A stretch of DNA of 6,074 bases from positions 1 through 6,074 of the forward strand of contig DHDO01000088.1 of the NCBI GenBank assembly GCA_002399435.1, read 5' to 3'. The position numbers were made by a program, and so were the translations under genes. Below, piece by piece: positions 1 to 5,834 of the stretch (positions are counted from its first letter, which is position 1; each line of letters opens with the position of its first letter). This DNA is from Firmicutes bacterium UBA4874 (GTDB lineage: Bacteria; Bacillota; Clostridia; Caldicoprobacterales; DTU083). Under the pieces are notes generated by a model. The model was not told the origin of the DNA. It saw nothing but the letters and a program-made list of their open reading frames with translations, and searched no databases.

Positions 1-746
1 AGCTGATGCTGGGTCATGGTTTTTCCCGTACCGAATCCACCCGGAATGGCAGCCGTGCCGCCCTTGGCGATGGGGAAAAAAGTATCCAGGATTCTCTGTC
101 CCGTAATCAGCGGCCGGGTAATGCGCTTGCGCTCCCGGATGGGCCTGGGTACCCGGATGGGCCATTCCTGAGCCATTTTCAGCTCCCGTATTTCGCCGCT
201 CTCCGTTTTTAGCCGGACCAACACCCGGTCAATGTTGTATCTGCCGTTTACTTCGACAAACTCCACATTTCCACAGACTCCGGGAGGCACCATCAGCTTG
301 TGAAGAATCGAACGGGTCTCCGGCACCTCGCCGAACACCTGACCGGCATGCAGCTGCTGCCCGACCCGGACGGTCAGTTTCACATCCCACAGGGCTTCCT
401 CATCTATGGACAAAAGCCCGATTCCCTGGGGCAGAAACCCGGGGGACAGTTCATCGATCTTCTTCAGCGGCCTCTGTATTCCGTCAAACATATTGCCGAT
501 AATGCCGGGGCCCAGCTTCAGGGACAGGGGCTTTCCGGTGGACTGAATCTCCTGTCCGGCTTTCAGTCCTGCGCTTTCCTCATACACTTGTATGGTCGCA
601 TGATCCCCTTCGATGGAGATCACCTCCCCGATCAGGCGCTGCTCCCCCACCGTGACCATTTCCCGCATCCGGAACCCTTCCATATGGATTCCCCGGACAA
701 CAGGACCATTGATCATGGCAATCTCACCTTTTTTACTGTTCTCCAT
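1..746 (-). CDS. atpA: V-type ATPase catalytic subunit A, N-terminal part (cut at left edge)
   Basis: Catalytic subunit of the cytoplasmic V1/A1 head, which hydrolyses or makes ATP in alternation with subunit B. The frame is open to the left edge, giving 249 residues of an expected roughly 580-600. Visible in order: an N-terminal beta-barrel region (about 1-75, with [16 protein letters not shown] and [20 protein letters not shown]), the A-type insertion with [14 protein letters not shown] (about 143-156), the WPIRVPRP linker (196-202), the [16 protein letters not shown] stretch, and the Walker A loop GGFGTGKT at 236-243 with Lys242 and Thr243. The usual loop in this family is GPFG[AS]GKT, so Pro is replaced by Gly here. 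The ATG start at 746-744 has a GGTGG Shine-Dalgarno at 758-754 with a 7-nt spacer, and lies inside the end of subunit E (14-nt overlap), which suggests translational coupling. Known as ntpA in Enterococcus hirae naming. The family call is secure. Confidence 0.96.
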   Translation of the reverse strand, partial: MENSKKGEIAMINGPVVRGIHMEGFRMREMVTVGEQRLIGEVISIEGDHATIQVYEESAGLKAGQEIQSTGKPLSLKLGPGIIGNMFDGIQRPLKKIDELSPGFLPQGIGLLSIDEEALWDVKLTVRVGQQLHAGQVFGEVPETRSILHKLMVPPGVCGNVEFVEVNGRYNIDRVLVRLKTESGEIRELKMAQEWPIRVPRPIRERKRITRPLITGQRILDTFFPIAKGGTAAIPGGFGTGKTMTQHQ

Positions 747-1377
747 TTTGACACCACCCACTGCTATGGTCCGTTATGATCCGGCCAATCCGCTCCCTGT
801 TGTCCTCAAGCAGGGATGCGATGGAAAAATCCACTCTTCCGGTCTGCTCCCCGTTGCTGCAGATACAGCCTCCCAGAATCTCCCCGGATGCTTCATGCAG
901 GGTATAAACCGCGTTGGGCTGCAGCTTTTCAACAATCGTACTGCGGATCAATCCCATATTGTGACTCAGATCTTCCTCCGTAAAATAAAACATCAGCTGC
1001 TGCTCGCCTTCAAGGCCAGCCAGTACCTGCCCGATGGAGTATCGCAGAAAACTTTCATACCCCGGTGTTTTGGCAAATGCAGCCGCGCGTTTCTTCAAAC
1101 CTGCCAGGACCCGGTCCGCCATTTCCTCATTTTTTCGAAGCAGATTCTGTCTTGCCTTCATTCGGGCTTTGGAAACGATCTGAATACTTGCCGTATCCGC
1201 CCTTTTGACACGCTCTTCCACCACTTGCCGTGCCAGATCATGAATGCGGTTTTCCTCAGCAGAATATCGCTTCTTCACCTGTTCCCCTGTTTGTCTGCTT
1301 TTCTCTTCCGCCTGTTTTCCGGCCTTCCCGAGAACCGCTTTGGCAAACAGATCAATTTTTTCGTCAATTGTCGTCAT
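733..1377 (-). CDS. atpE: V-type ATPase subunit E (peripheral stalk)
   Basis: Soluble 214-residue protein that, with the G/H-like partner, forms the peripheral stalk holding the catalytic head against rotation. Residues about 1-100 are highly charged and helical (KQAEEKSRQTGEQVKKRY, ARMKARQNLLRKNEEMADRV), the expected coiled-coil half. Residues about 105-205 form the globular C-terminal domain, with the family-typical GEILGGCICSNGEQTGRVDFS stretch followed by LLEDNRERIGRII. The start is taken at ATG 1377-1375, because GAGGTG at 1389-1384 lies 6 nt upstream; a GTG at 1386 in the same frame would add three residues but is itself part of that ribosome binding site. The Shine-Dalgarno overlaps the stop codon of subunit F, and the gene's end overlaps the start of subunit A. 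No membrane segment is seen. Two close cysteines (CICS, about 171-174) are present, with no known role. Confidence 0.93.
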   Translation of the reverse strand: MTTIDEKIDLFAKAVLGKAGKQAEEKSRQTGEQVKKRYSAEENRIHDLARQVVEERVKRADTASIQIVSKARMKARQNLLRKNEEMADRVLAGLKKRAAAFAKTPGYESFLRYSIGQVLAGLEGEQQLMFYFTEEDLSHNMGLIRSTIVEKLQPNAVYTLHEASGEILGGCICSNGEQTGRVDFSIASLLEDNRERIGRIITDHSSGWCQNGEQ

Positions 1378-1387
1378 GGACAACACC

Positions 1388-1696
1388 TCAAATCTTCAAA
1401 CCAATTGCTTCCCGGATATTGCGGGTAATCCACCCGCTGTCCCTCCGGGAACCGTGCCGATCCGGAATTTCTATGAAAAGCGGCAGGTTCGATCGGAGCT
1501 TCATGGCCTGCATCTCCGCCTTTACCAGCTGGGACAGTCCTTCCGTCAGAATCACGATACCGATCTCCGGATCTTTGGCAGCTGTTTTCAGAGCATGAAG
1601 CACATCCTCCCGCCCATGGACCACGACGCCCTTAATCCCGGCCAGCCGAAGACCCGCCTGCGTATCCACATTGTCACTGATTAAAAACATTTTCAT
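1388..1696 (-). CDS. atpF: V-type ATPase subunit F (central stalk)
   Basis: Small soluble Rossmann-like subunit of the central rotor shaft, which works with subunit D beneath the A3B3 head and is linked to regulation of ATP hydrolysis in the family. The protein is 102 residues, near the usual 100-110. It opens with the family pattern MKMFLISDNVDTQAGLRLAGIKGVVV, followed by DPEIGIVILTEGL (about 42-54), PLFIEIPDRHG (about 72-82) and the C-terminal helix ITRNIREAIGLKI. An upstream in-frame ATG at 1714-1712 would give 108 residues. I prefer 1696-1694, because the protein then begins at the conserved strand and a weak GGTGA lies about 5 nt upstream, whereas the 1714 ATG has no clear Shine-Dalgarno. 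The choice is uncertain, since 1714 lies only 3 nt after the stop of subunit K and could be used by coupling. This subunit is called NtpG in E. hirae. Confidence 0.92.
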   Translation of the reverse strand: MKMFLISDNVDTQAGLRLAGIKGVVVHGREDVLHALKTAAKDPEIGIVILTEGLSQLVKAEMQAMKLRSNLPLFIEIPDRHGSRRDSGWITRNIREAIGLKI

Positions 1697-1717
1697 TTCA
1701 TTCACCGGATCCATTCA

Positions 1718-2143
1718 TTACAAAGCACTCAGAATCATGATGGACGTAATCAGGCCGTAAATGGCGATTCCTTCTGCCAGCCCGACAAAAATCAATGTTT
1801 TGCCCAGCAGGGACGGGTCTTCGGATACCGCGCCCAGGGCAGACGAAGCGACGGCGCCCACCGCATAGCCGGAACCAATGGTCGCGAGGCCGGTGGACAA
1901 TGCGGCGGCAATGAAGCCAATGCCGTTTCCTCCGGCGCCGGTACCTGCTCCGGAAGCCGCTCCGGCCATATCCGGGATCATAACGATCAATGCGGCAGCC
2001 ATGATGGGTACAAAGGAAAGCAGATTCCATCCCAGGGCTTTTTTCGTCGATACTTTGCCAACGCCTTTTTTATACCTGAGTACAAAACCAGCTGTAATTG
2101 TGGCGATGACGATGCATATCGCAGCAATAATAAAAAAATACAT
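1718..2143 (-). CDS. atpK: V-type ATPase subunit K (membrane rotor ring, c-like proteolipid)
   Basis: Membrane subunit forming the ion-carrying rotor ring. At 141 residues it has one c-type hairpin in its C-terminal half: helix GIGFIAAALSTGLATIGSGYAVGAV (about 74-98), the polar loop SEDPS (107-111) and helix TLIFVGLAEGIAIYGLITSIMIL (about 116-138), with Glu124 as the predicted ion-binding carboxylate. The N-terminal half adds a hydrophobic segment (about 2-22), a basic stretch RYKKGVGKVSTKK, a second hydrophobic segment (about 41-57) and an Ala/Gly-rich linker (about 60-75). It therefore differs from the E. hirae type, where two homologous hairpins are fused: here the N-terminal half does not look like a second c-hairpin and has no carboxylate at the equivalent place. 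The ATG at 2143-2141 is preceded by GGAGG (2156-2152) with 8 nt spacing. It lies 17 nt after subunit I. Residues around Glu124 lack the Gln and Ser/Thr typical of Na+ sites. Confidence 0.95.
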   Translation of the reverse strand: MYFFIIAAICIVIATITAGFVLRYKKGVGKVSTKKALGWNLLSFVPIMAAALIVMIPDMAGAASGAGTGAGGNGIGFIAAALSTGLATIGSGYAVGAVASSALGAVSEDPSLLGKTLIFVGLAEGIAIYGLITSIMILSAL

Positions 2144-2160
2144 TTTTCATGCCTCCAAAA

Positions 2161-4158
2161 TTAAAATGAACCGGTGCTGGTTCGCCGTTTCCGGGGAACC
2201 GTAAGTGCAACGGGGTGATAGGGAATCCCCGCCCCATCGTAAAACTTGCTGAACAACTCATAATATTCCAGACGAAGACCCTGGATAAAGACAATCAGGC
2301 CCTCCAATCCGAGAATGACAATGTTTCCGATAATCAGGACCACCGCTTTTCCCCCTGAGTTACGGATCATTTCCGACAGAGTCCGGAAAGCCAGGAACAG
2401 ACCCACATGGTTCAGGGCAAATGCACCGACACGGACAAAGGAAATGGTATTGCTCAGCATACTGAGCAAAGTCTCCAGAATCCCAAATCCGCCCTCGATA
2501 TAGTAATCCGACACCCGTTCCCGGTAAAGGGGTTTCTTTCGCAAAAGCAGGTTTGCCACCGGCTCCTTTACCACCGTCAGAATCAGCAGTCCTGCCAGGA
2601 TCAATACAATAACCGGCATGGGCAGCGGAAGCTTCCCTTTTTGAAAATACAGCAGCACGGTGATCAGCAGGGTCCAGAAAAACAGCAGACCCGCTGCTCC
2701 ATTCTGGCCCAGCAGCCCTTCCTCCAGATCCATGCGCCGGATCGCGTTCCATATGTTGAACAGATAGGCGATCGACAACAGTACCACACCCAGTCCGATT
2801 GCCGCAAACAGCATTGTGGTGATATCGTCCATGGGGCGGATGAGCAGGGGGGGGATCCAGTTCTCAAGTCCAAATACACTGCCATACAGCACACCGAACA
2901 CCATGGAGCTGATTCCCATCCCGGTAAAGACCCCGCCCAGATTCGGCCTGGACTTCCACTTTGCCAGGATCAGGCCGGCCAGGAAAAATACCAGTCCCTG
3001 TCCCACGTCCCCGAACATCGCCCCAAAGAGCACCATATAGCTCAGGGCCACAAATACCGTGGGATCCGCCTCATTATAGGAAGGCGTCCCATACATGCGG
3101 ACCAGTGCCTCAAAGGGCCGGAGCACTCCGGAGTTCTTCAGCCGCGTAGGCGGGGAAACCGATTTATCCACCTGTTCCGGATCCTTGCAGAACAGCAAAG
3201 TCCGTTCCTTTACCGGTTTCAGCCTTGCCTCCAGCCTTTTCTTCTCACCGGCCGGAATCCAGCCGGCCATATAAAAGAAGTCGTTGCTGCAAGCCGTTTC
3301 GTTATTGATCTCCTTCATTTTTTCATAGAGTATCAACTCGCCGCAGGCACGCCGGACCAATGGCCCATACTCCTCCCGGGTCTTTTGCATGGTTTCCTCG
3401 CAGGCCTTCAGCTGCGCCATCCTATCCCGCTCCTTCTCCTCCAGATCCTGAATGATCTGAGCGGGGGTCCCCTTCAACTCATGAGGGATCTGCAGGGACT
3501 GATAACCAAGGGCGCTGTATATCCGCTCCAGCTCCACGGTAAGGGTTTTTGGAACAATGGTCACCACCACATCCCGTTCCTTCCCGGACTTAACAGGGTA
3601 CACAATTGCCGGGATATTCCCATAATTGGTCCGGAGCTTGACCGTATTTTCCCTGGAGAATGTGCCGACCCGAAAATCAAAATTCTCCATCTCCATCAGG
3701 TCCTGCCACGGAAAGTCCAGGCCCGCGAGATAGCCAAAATGTTCCTTTAACTCCCGGTTGCGTGCCAGTTCCCCATTCAGGGATTCCGTATCTTTCCTGC
3801 ATTTCTCCACTTTTTGATAGATGTCCCCGATGTCCCCTGCAATCCCCCGCAAACCGGCTTTGCTTTTAGGGTCCACCGTGATATCGTCCCGATCCAATTC
3901 AAATGCCTCCAGGAGAGTGTTGATTTGTCCCGCAATCCTGTCGGCCTCCTGGTTCTTCTGATAAGGCTTGACAAAGCCCACATCCATCAGGGCATCCATA
4001 TTTTTCACCGTCGTCGATATGGTGAAATTGTTGGAATTGATCTCATGCAGGGCATTTACCGGATGCACGCATCCCAGCAAAACCAGTTCCCTTGCGATAA
4101 AATCCATATCTTCCAAATGCCCGATGATATTCAGCATTTTCATCCGTTCCACCGCCAA
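2161..4158 (-). CDS. atpI: V-type ATPase subunit I (membrane stator, a-subunit homologue)
   Basis: Stator subunit that provides the ion half-channels facing the K ring. The protein is 665 residues, normal for the family. Residues 1 to about 360 are the soluble part that binds the peripheral stalks. Membrane segments begin near 367 (ALSYMVLFGAMFGDVGQG), with further hydrophobic stretches at about 408-432, 445-470, 486-506, 511-531, 565-592 and 604-630. The essential arginine is Arg576 in SNTISFVRVGAFALNH. Glu619 and Gln626 lie in the last helix, followed by LRLEYYELFSKFYDGAG. The start codon is TTG (4158-4156): AAAGGAGG at 4174-4167 sits 8 nt upstream, and MAVERMKMLNIIG matches the typical family N-terminus. 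The next in-frame GTG (codon 3) is too far from that site. The C-terminus ends in a short basic, Ser/Thr-rich tail (PRKRRTSTGSF) that I do not recognise as family-typical. NtpI in E. hirae. Confidence 0.95.
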   Translation of the reverse strand: MAVERMKMLNIIGHLEDMDFIARELVLLGCVHPVNALHEINSNNFTISTTVKNMDALMDVGFVKPYQKNQEADRIAGQINTLLEAFELDRDDITVDPKSKAGLRGIAGDIGDIYQKVEKCRKDTESLNGELARNRELKEHFGYLAGLDFPWQDLMEMENFDFRVGTFSRENTVKLRTNYGNIPAIVYPVKSGKERDVVVTIVPKTLTVELERIYSALGYQSLQIPHELKGTPAQIIQDLEEKERDRMAQLKACEETMQKTREEYGPLVRRACGELILYEKMKEINNETACSNDFFYMAGWIPAGEKKRLEARLKPVKERTLLFCKDPEQVDKSVSPPTRLKNSGVLRPFEALVRMYGTPSYNEADPTVFVALSYMVLFGAMFGDVGQGLVFFLAGLILAKWKSRPNLGGVFTGMGISSMVFGVLYGSVFGLENWIPPLLIRPMDDITTMLFAAIGLGVVLLSIAYLFNIWNAIRRMDLEEGLLGQNGAAGLLFFWTLLITVLLYFQKGKLPLPMPVIVLILAGLLILTVVKEPVANLLLRKKPLYRERVSDYYIEGGFGILETLLSMLSNTISFVRVGAFALNHVGLFLAFRTLSEMIRNSGGKAVVLIIGNIVILGLEGLIVFIQGLRLEYYELFSKFYDGAGIPYHPVALTVPRKRRTSTGSF
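2179..2200 (-). other. GNRA-capped hairpin in the last codons of subunit I, ahead of subunit K
   Basis: On the minus strand GGTTC-C-CCG-GAAA-CGG-C-GAACC folds into 5 bp, a single C-C mismatch, 3 bp and a GAAA tetraloop. It ends about 23 nt before the GGAGG of subunit K. It lacks a proper U-tract (the following sequence has only short T runs), so it is not read as a terminator. It could affect RNA processing or stability at the I-K junction, or may simply reflect the coding sequence. Confidence 0.4.
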
Positions 4159-4166
4159 GCCGACAT

Positions 4167-4174
4167 CCTCCTTT
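4167..4174 (-). promoter_or_regulatory. Ribosome binding site deciding the TTG start of subunit I
   Basis: AAAGGAGG, a full-strength Shine-Dalgarno, sits 8 nt before a TTG codon at 4158. An ATG directly after it (4166-4164) is in another frame and soon meets a stop, so the TTG is the supported start. The site overlaps the last base of the subunit C stop codon. Confidence 0.8.
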
Positions 4175-5214
4175 CACAGCTCCCGGATCAGATATCGCTT
4201 GATCTGGTCCGGATTCTCATTATGATAGCGAATGTTTTCCATTATGGTGATAATGTCCCGTATTTCAAAATCCAGCAGATCAAAATACACGATGATCGCG
4301 ACAATATCCATGGAACTCTTTCGCTTGAATTCCAGTAGCCGATAATACAAATATCGGGAAATCCGGCGTTCCATAAACAGATCCCTGGTCCGGTCATGCT
4401 GGAATAAAAAACGGTACCGGCTCTCCTTCAGATGGTCTGCCACCCCGGAAACATCCTTGCTGTAACACAGTTCCCGGATCGCCGCATTGTCCAGTCTTCC
4501 CCCGAAACTGATGGAATAGTTCAATAAAATATCGGGAGGAAGATGATAAAACTTCTTGCCCCGGTAAATCCACTGCAGGTTCTGGAGGTCTGCCTTTATT
4601 CCCGTAATCTGAAGGACCTTTTGCTGCTCCTCCCTTGTCAGCAGCTCCAGGCATCTTTTGAAGATGCTGACATAGGCCAGATCCAGGGACATTTCAACTT
4701 GAAACCGGCTTTTCTCCCCCTGCGTCAGTGGAACCAGGTAACGATAATACGGCGTACCCTTCAGGTGTTCCACCAGTTCCGGAAAGCTTCCGGAAGCAGA
4801 CAGCCTTTGAAAGTCCAAATCCCCGTAACGCCCGATATAAACCAGCGCATGGGGGGAGTCGATATAATCCCGGTCTGTATGAATCGCCCGGATGAGGATC
4901 TTTAAATCCTCCACCTCAAAGCGCATCAGCAGAACACTCAGGAATTTACTGTAATTTCCCCGAAAGTAATGACGGAGCCGTATCAGTTTATCCACGGCAT
5001 AACGTCTCAGCCGGACCTCAATTCCCTCACGATGAAGGGACTGTTCGTCCATCCCCGCGAAGACGTGCCGGTAATCGGTCTGTTCCAGATAGTGGATGAT
5101 ATCCGGGACGGTTTGCTTTTCCAGCAGCACATTGTAATCCGTGTCGGAAAGCAGCCGGCCTTCCAGGGCCCGGATCTTTGTATCGACGGCAGCGTACCGG
5201 ACAGCATTGCTCAT
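4174..5214 (-). CDS. atpC: V-type ATPase subunit C (AC39 family, rotor-ring adaptor)
   Basis: Soluble 346-residue helical subunit that caps the K ring and links it to the central stalk (relative of eukaryotic subunit d). The family pattern is clear: VRYAAVDTKIRALEGRLLSDTDYNVLL near the start, LLMRFEVEDLKILIRAI at about 95-111, DLQNLQWIYRGKKFYHL at about 209-225, and a C-terminal helical region RISRYLYYRLLEFKRKS then AIIVYFDLLDFEIRDIITIMENIRY. Length and lack of membrane segments fit. The ATG at 5214-5212 overlaps the stop of the upstream stalk gene as ATGA, a usual coupling arrangement, and AGGGG lies about 10 nt upstream. Its own stop (TGA, 4176-4174) overlaps the ribosome binding site of subunit I by one base. 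NtpC in E. hirae. Confidence 0.94.
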   Translation of the reverse strand: MSNAVRYAAVDTKIRALEGRLLSDTDYNVLLEKQTVPDIIHYLEQTDYRHVFAGMDEQSLHREGIEVRLRRYAVDKLIRLRHYFRGNYSKFLSVLLMRFEVEDLKILIRAIHTDRDYIDSPHALVYIGRYGDLDFQRLSASGSFPELVEHLKGTPYYRYLVPLTQGEKSRFQVEMSLDLAYVSIFKRCLELLTREEQQKVLQITGIKADLQNLQWIYRGKKFYHLPPDILLNYSISFGGRLDNAAIRELCYSKDVSGVADHLKESRYRFLFQHDRTRDLFMERRISRYLYYRLLEFKRKSSMDIVAIIVYFDLLDFEIRDIITIMENIRYHNENPDQIKRYLIREL

Positions 5215-5570
5215 TGGTTCGATTTCCCCTCCCGTGTTTCCGGCTCCAGGAAGATCTCCCGAAAAATATCCGCTTCCAGAGAGTCTTCCACCGCAAGAAA
5301 ATGCTGCTCCAGGCTCTGTATTGCCTCTGCATTCCGGGTTGAAATATGCTGCGTTTCCTCTTCCGCTTCCTTCATCTTCCTGTCGTAAAGCGCCCGGCCC
5401 TGTTGCTCCGCCTGATCCATTTCCTCTTTGCTCATCTGCTCCAGGCGGCTTCGGGCCTGTCCCTCCCGGGTTTCTCTTTCCTCTTCATTCCTTTGGATAA
5501 TATCCCTGGCATTCCGATCAATGGTCAAAATCCTTTGGACAATATCCTGCATTTCCTGCATCTCCCGCAT
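5211..5570 (-). CDS. V-type ATPase G/H-like peripheral stalk subunit
   Basis: First gene of the ATPase operon: 119 residues, almost entirely charged and predicted helical (about residues 1-95 rich in Glu, Gln, Arg and Lys, for example RNARDIIQRNEEERETREGQAR and RKMKEAEEETQHI). This is the profile of the elongated coiled-coil partner of subunit E in the peripheral stalk (called G, H or NtpF in different species). There is no signal peptide or membrane segment. The last 25 residues (LEADIFREIFLEPETREGKSNQ) are less regular and probably outside the coil. The identification rests mainly on composition, length and position ahead of subunit C, because this family has little conserved sequence. ATG 5570-5568 is preceded by AAGGTGG (5584-5578) with 7 nt spacing; methionines at codons 4 and 7 are alternative starts without a better site. 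Confidence 0.82.
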   Translation of the reverse strand: MREMQEMQDIVQRILTIDRNARDIIQRNEEERETREGQARSRLEQMSKEEMDQAEQQGRALYDRKMKEAEEETQHISTRNAEAIQSLEQHFLAVEDSLEADIFREIFLEPETREGKSNQ

Positions 5571-5577
5571 TTCTCCA

Positions 5578-5584
5578 CCACCTT
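5578..5584 (-). promoter_or_regulatory. Ribosome binding site of the first operon gene
   Basis: AAGGTGG lies 7 nt before the ATG at 5570. It differs from AAGGAGG by one base and decides this start over the in-frame ATG codons three and six codons downstream. Confidence 0.7.
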
Positions 5585-5602
5585 CCGGAAAGAATGTAGA
5601 CT

Positions 5603-5631
5603 ATTTTACTCCTGTTGTTTTGCAATTTCAA
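5603..5631 (-). promoter_or_regulatory. Sigma-A type promoter of the V-ATPase operon
   Basis: On the minus strand TTGAAA (5631-5626) is followed, after exactly 17 nt, by TAAAAT (5608-5603). Each hexamer differs from the TTGACA and TATAAT consensus at one base. Transcription would start near 5596, giving a leader of about 25 nt before the ATG at 5570. AT-rich sequence upstream (5632-5700) could act as an UP element. No promoter of similar quality was noticed inside the operon, but I did not scan it exhaustively. The start point is predicted, not measured. Confidence 0.75.
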
Positions 5632-5647
5632 GTACTTATATAGTAAT

Positions 5648-5700
5648 CTTTAATATTACTTTAATCCCTTTATTTACTATAGATTGTCTTTATTTCCTAT
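5648..5700 (-). repeat. Three AT-rich direct repeats with 20-bp period upstream of the ATPase promoter
   Basis: On the minus strand ATAGGAAATAAAG (5700-5688) and ATAGTAAATAAAG (5680-5668) match at 12 of 13 positions and start 20 bp apart. At the same spacing a third, weaker copy ends in TTAAAG (5660-5648), sharing only its last five bases TAAAG (and a few others) with the first two. The third copy lies largely inside an inverted repeat AGTAAT-N7-ATTACT (5642-5660). The array ends 16 nt upstream of the -35 hexamer, where an activator site, repressor site or UP element would lie. Chance is a real alternative in such AT-rich DNA. Confidence 0.5.
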
Positions 5701-5739
5701 CGGTTGCCGCACCGATATCCCGGCCGATTCCTTTCGGCC
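5698..5739 (-). other. Two perfect hairpins following the terminator
   Basis: GGCCGA and TCGGCC (5722-5727 and 5734-5739) form a 6-bp stem with a 6-nt loop. TATCGGT and ACCGATA (5698-5704 and 5711-5717) form a 7-bp stem with a 6-nt loop. They lie in tandem just past the U-tract of the terminator and before the ATPase promoter. Neither has a U-tract of its own on either strand, so they are not complete terminators. They may be backup structures for readthrough RNA or protein-binding palindromes. Confidence 0.5.
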
Positions 5740-5744
5740 CAATC

Positions 5745-5786
5745 AAAAAAGGATGAAAAAACAGTTTCCCCTGTTCTTCCATCCTT
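5745..5786 (-). terminator. Intrinsic terminator after the thymidylate-kinase-like gene
   Basis: On the minus strand GGATGGAAGAACAG (5784-5771), loop GGGAAA (5770-5765) and CTGTTTTTTCATCC (5764-5751) form a 14-bp stem with two G-U wobbles. Pairing can extend by two A-U pairs, and the stem is followed by six T (5750-5745). Because the two non-Watson-Crick positions are wobbles only on the minus strand, the structure is built for leftward transcription, closing the upstream gene and separating it from the ATPase operon. Confidence 0.88.
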
Positions 5787-5800
5787 ATCCTTTGCTTCTT

Positions 5801-5832
5801 TTTATTCTATATTCCATTTATTCTATATTCCA
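5801..5832. repeat. Perfect 16-bp tandem duplication
   Basis: The unit TTTATTCTATATTCCA occurs at 5801-5816 and again, without a gap or mismatch, at 5817-5832. A further TTT follows. It lies 2 bp past the stop codon of the thymidylate-kinase-like gene, between that stop and the terminator. The absence of any mismatch suggests a recent duplication, for example by replication slippage. No function is evident. Confidence 0.85.
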
Positions 5833-5834
5833 TT

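Noticed and set aside
300..779. A 159-codon open frame on the plus strand at the left end
   Set aside because: It is antisense to subunit A, whose minus-strand translation shows the family motifs continuously.
613..1428. A 271-codon open frame on the plus strand
   Set aside because: It is antisense to subunit E and to the ends of A and F, with no recognisable domain; a shadow of real genes.
1388..1714. Longer version of subunit F starting at 1714
   Set aside because: Not excluded, but less likely: no clear Shine-Dalgarno, and the family N-terminus begins at the methionine encoded at 1696.
1698..2030. A 110-codon minus-strand frame overlapping subunit K
   Set aside because: An alternative frame of the subunit K gene giving an Arg/Gly/Cys-rich product without family features.
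2407..3750. A 447-codon open frame on the plus strand
   Set aside because: It lies wholly antisense to subunit I, whose sequence is clearly a conserved family member. The antisense product is rich in His, Gln and Pro with no recognisable domain, as expected for a mirror frame of GC-rich coding DNA, and no promoter or ribosome site was noticed for it.
5346..5756. A plus-strand frame crossing the operon promoter region, encoding a Phe/Leu-rich protein
   Set aside because: It is antisense to the coiled-coil subunit and runs through promoter, repeats and hairpins; its hydrophobic composition follows from the complement of Glu/Lys-rich codons.
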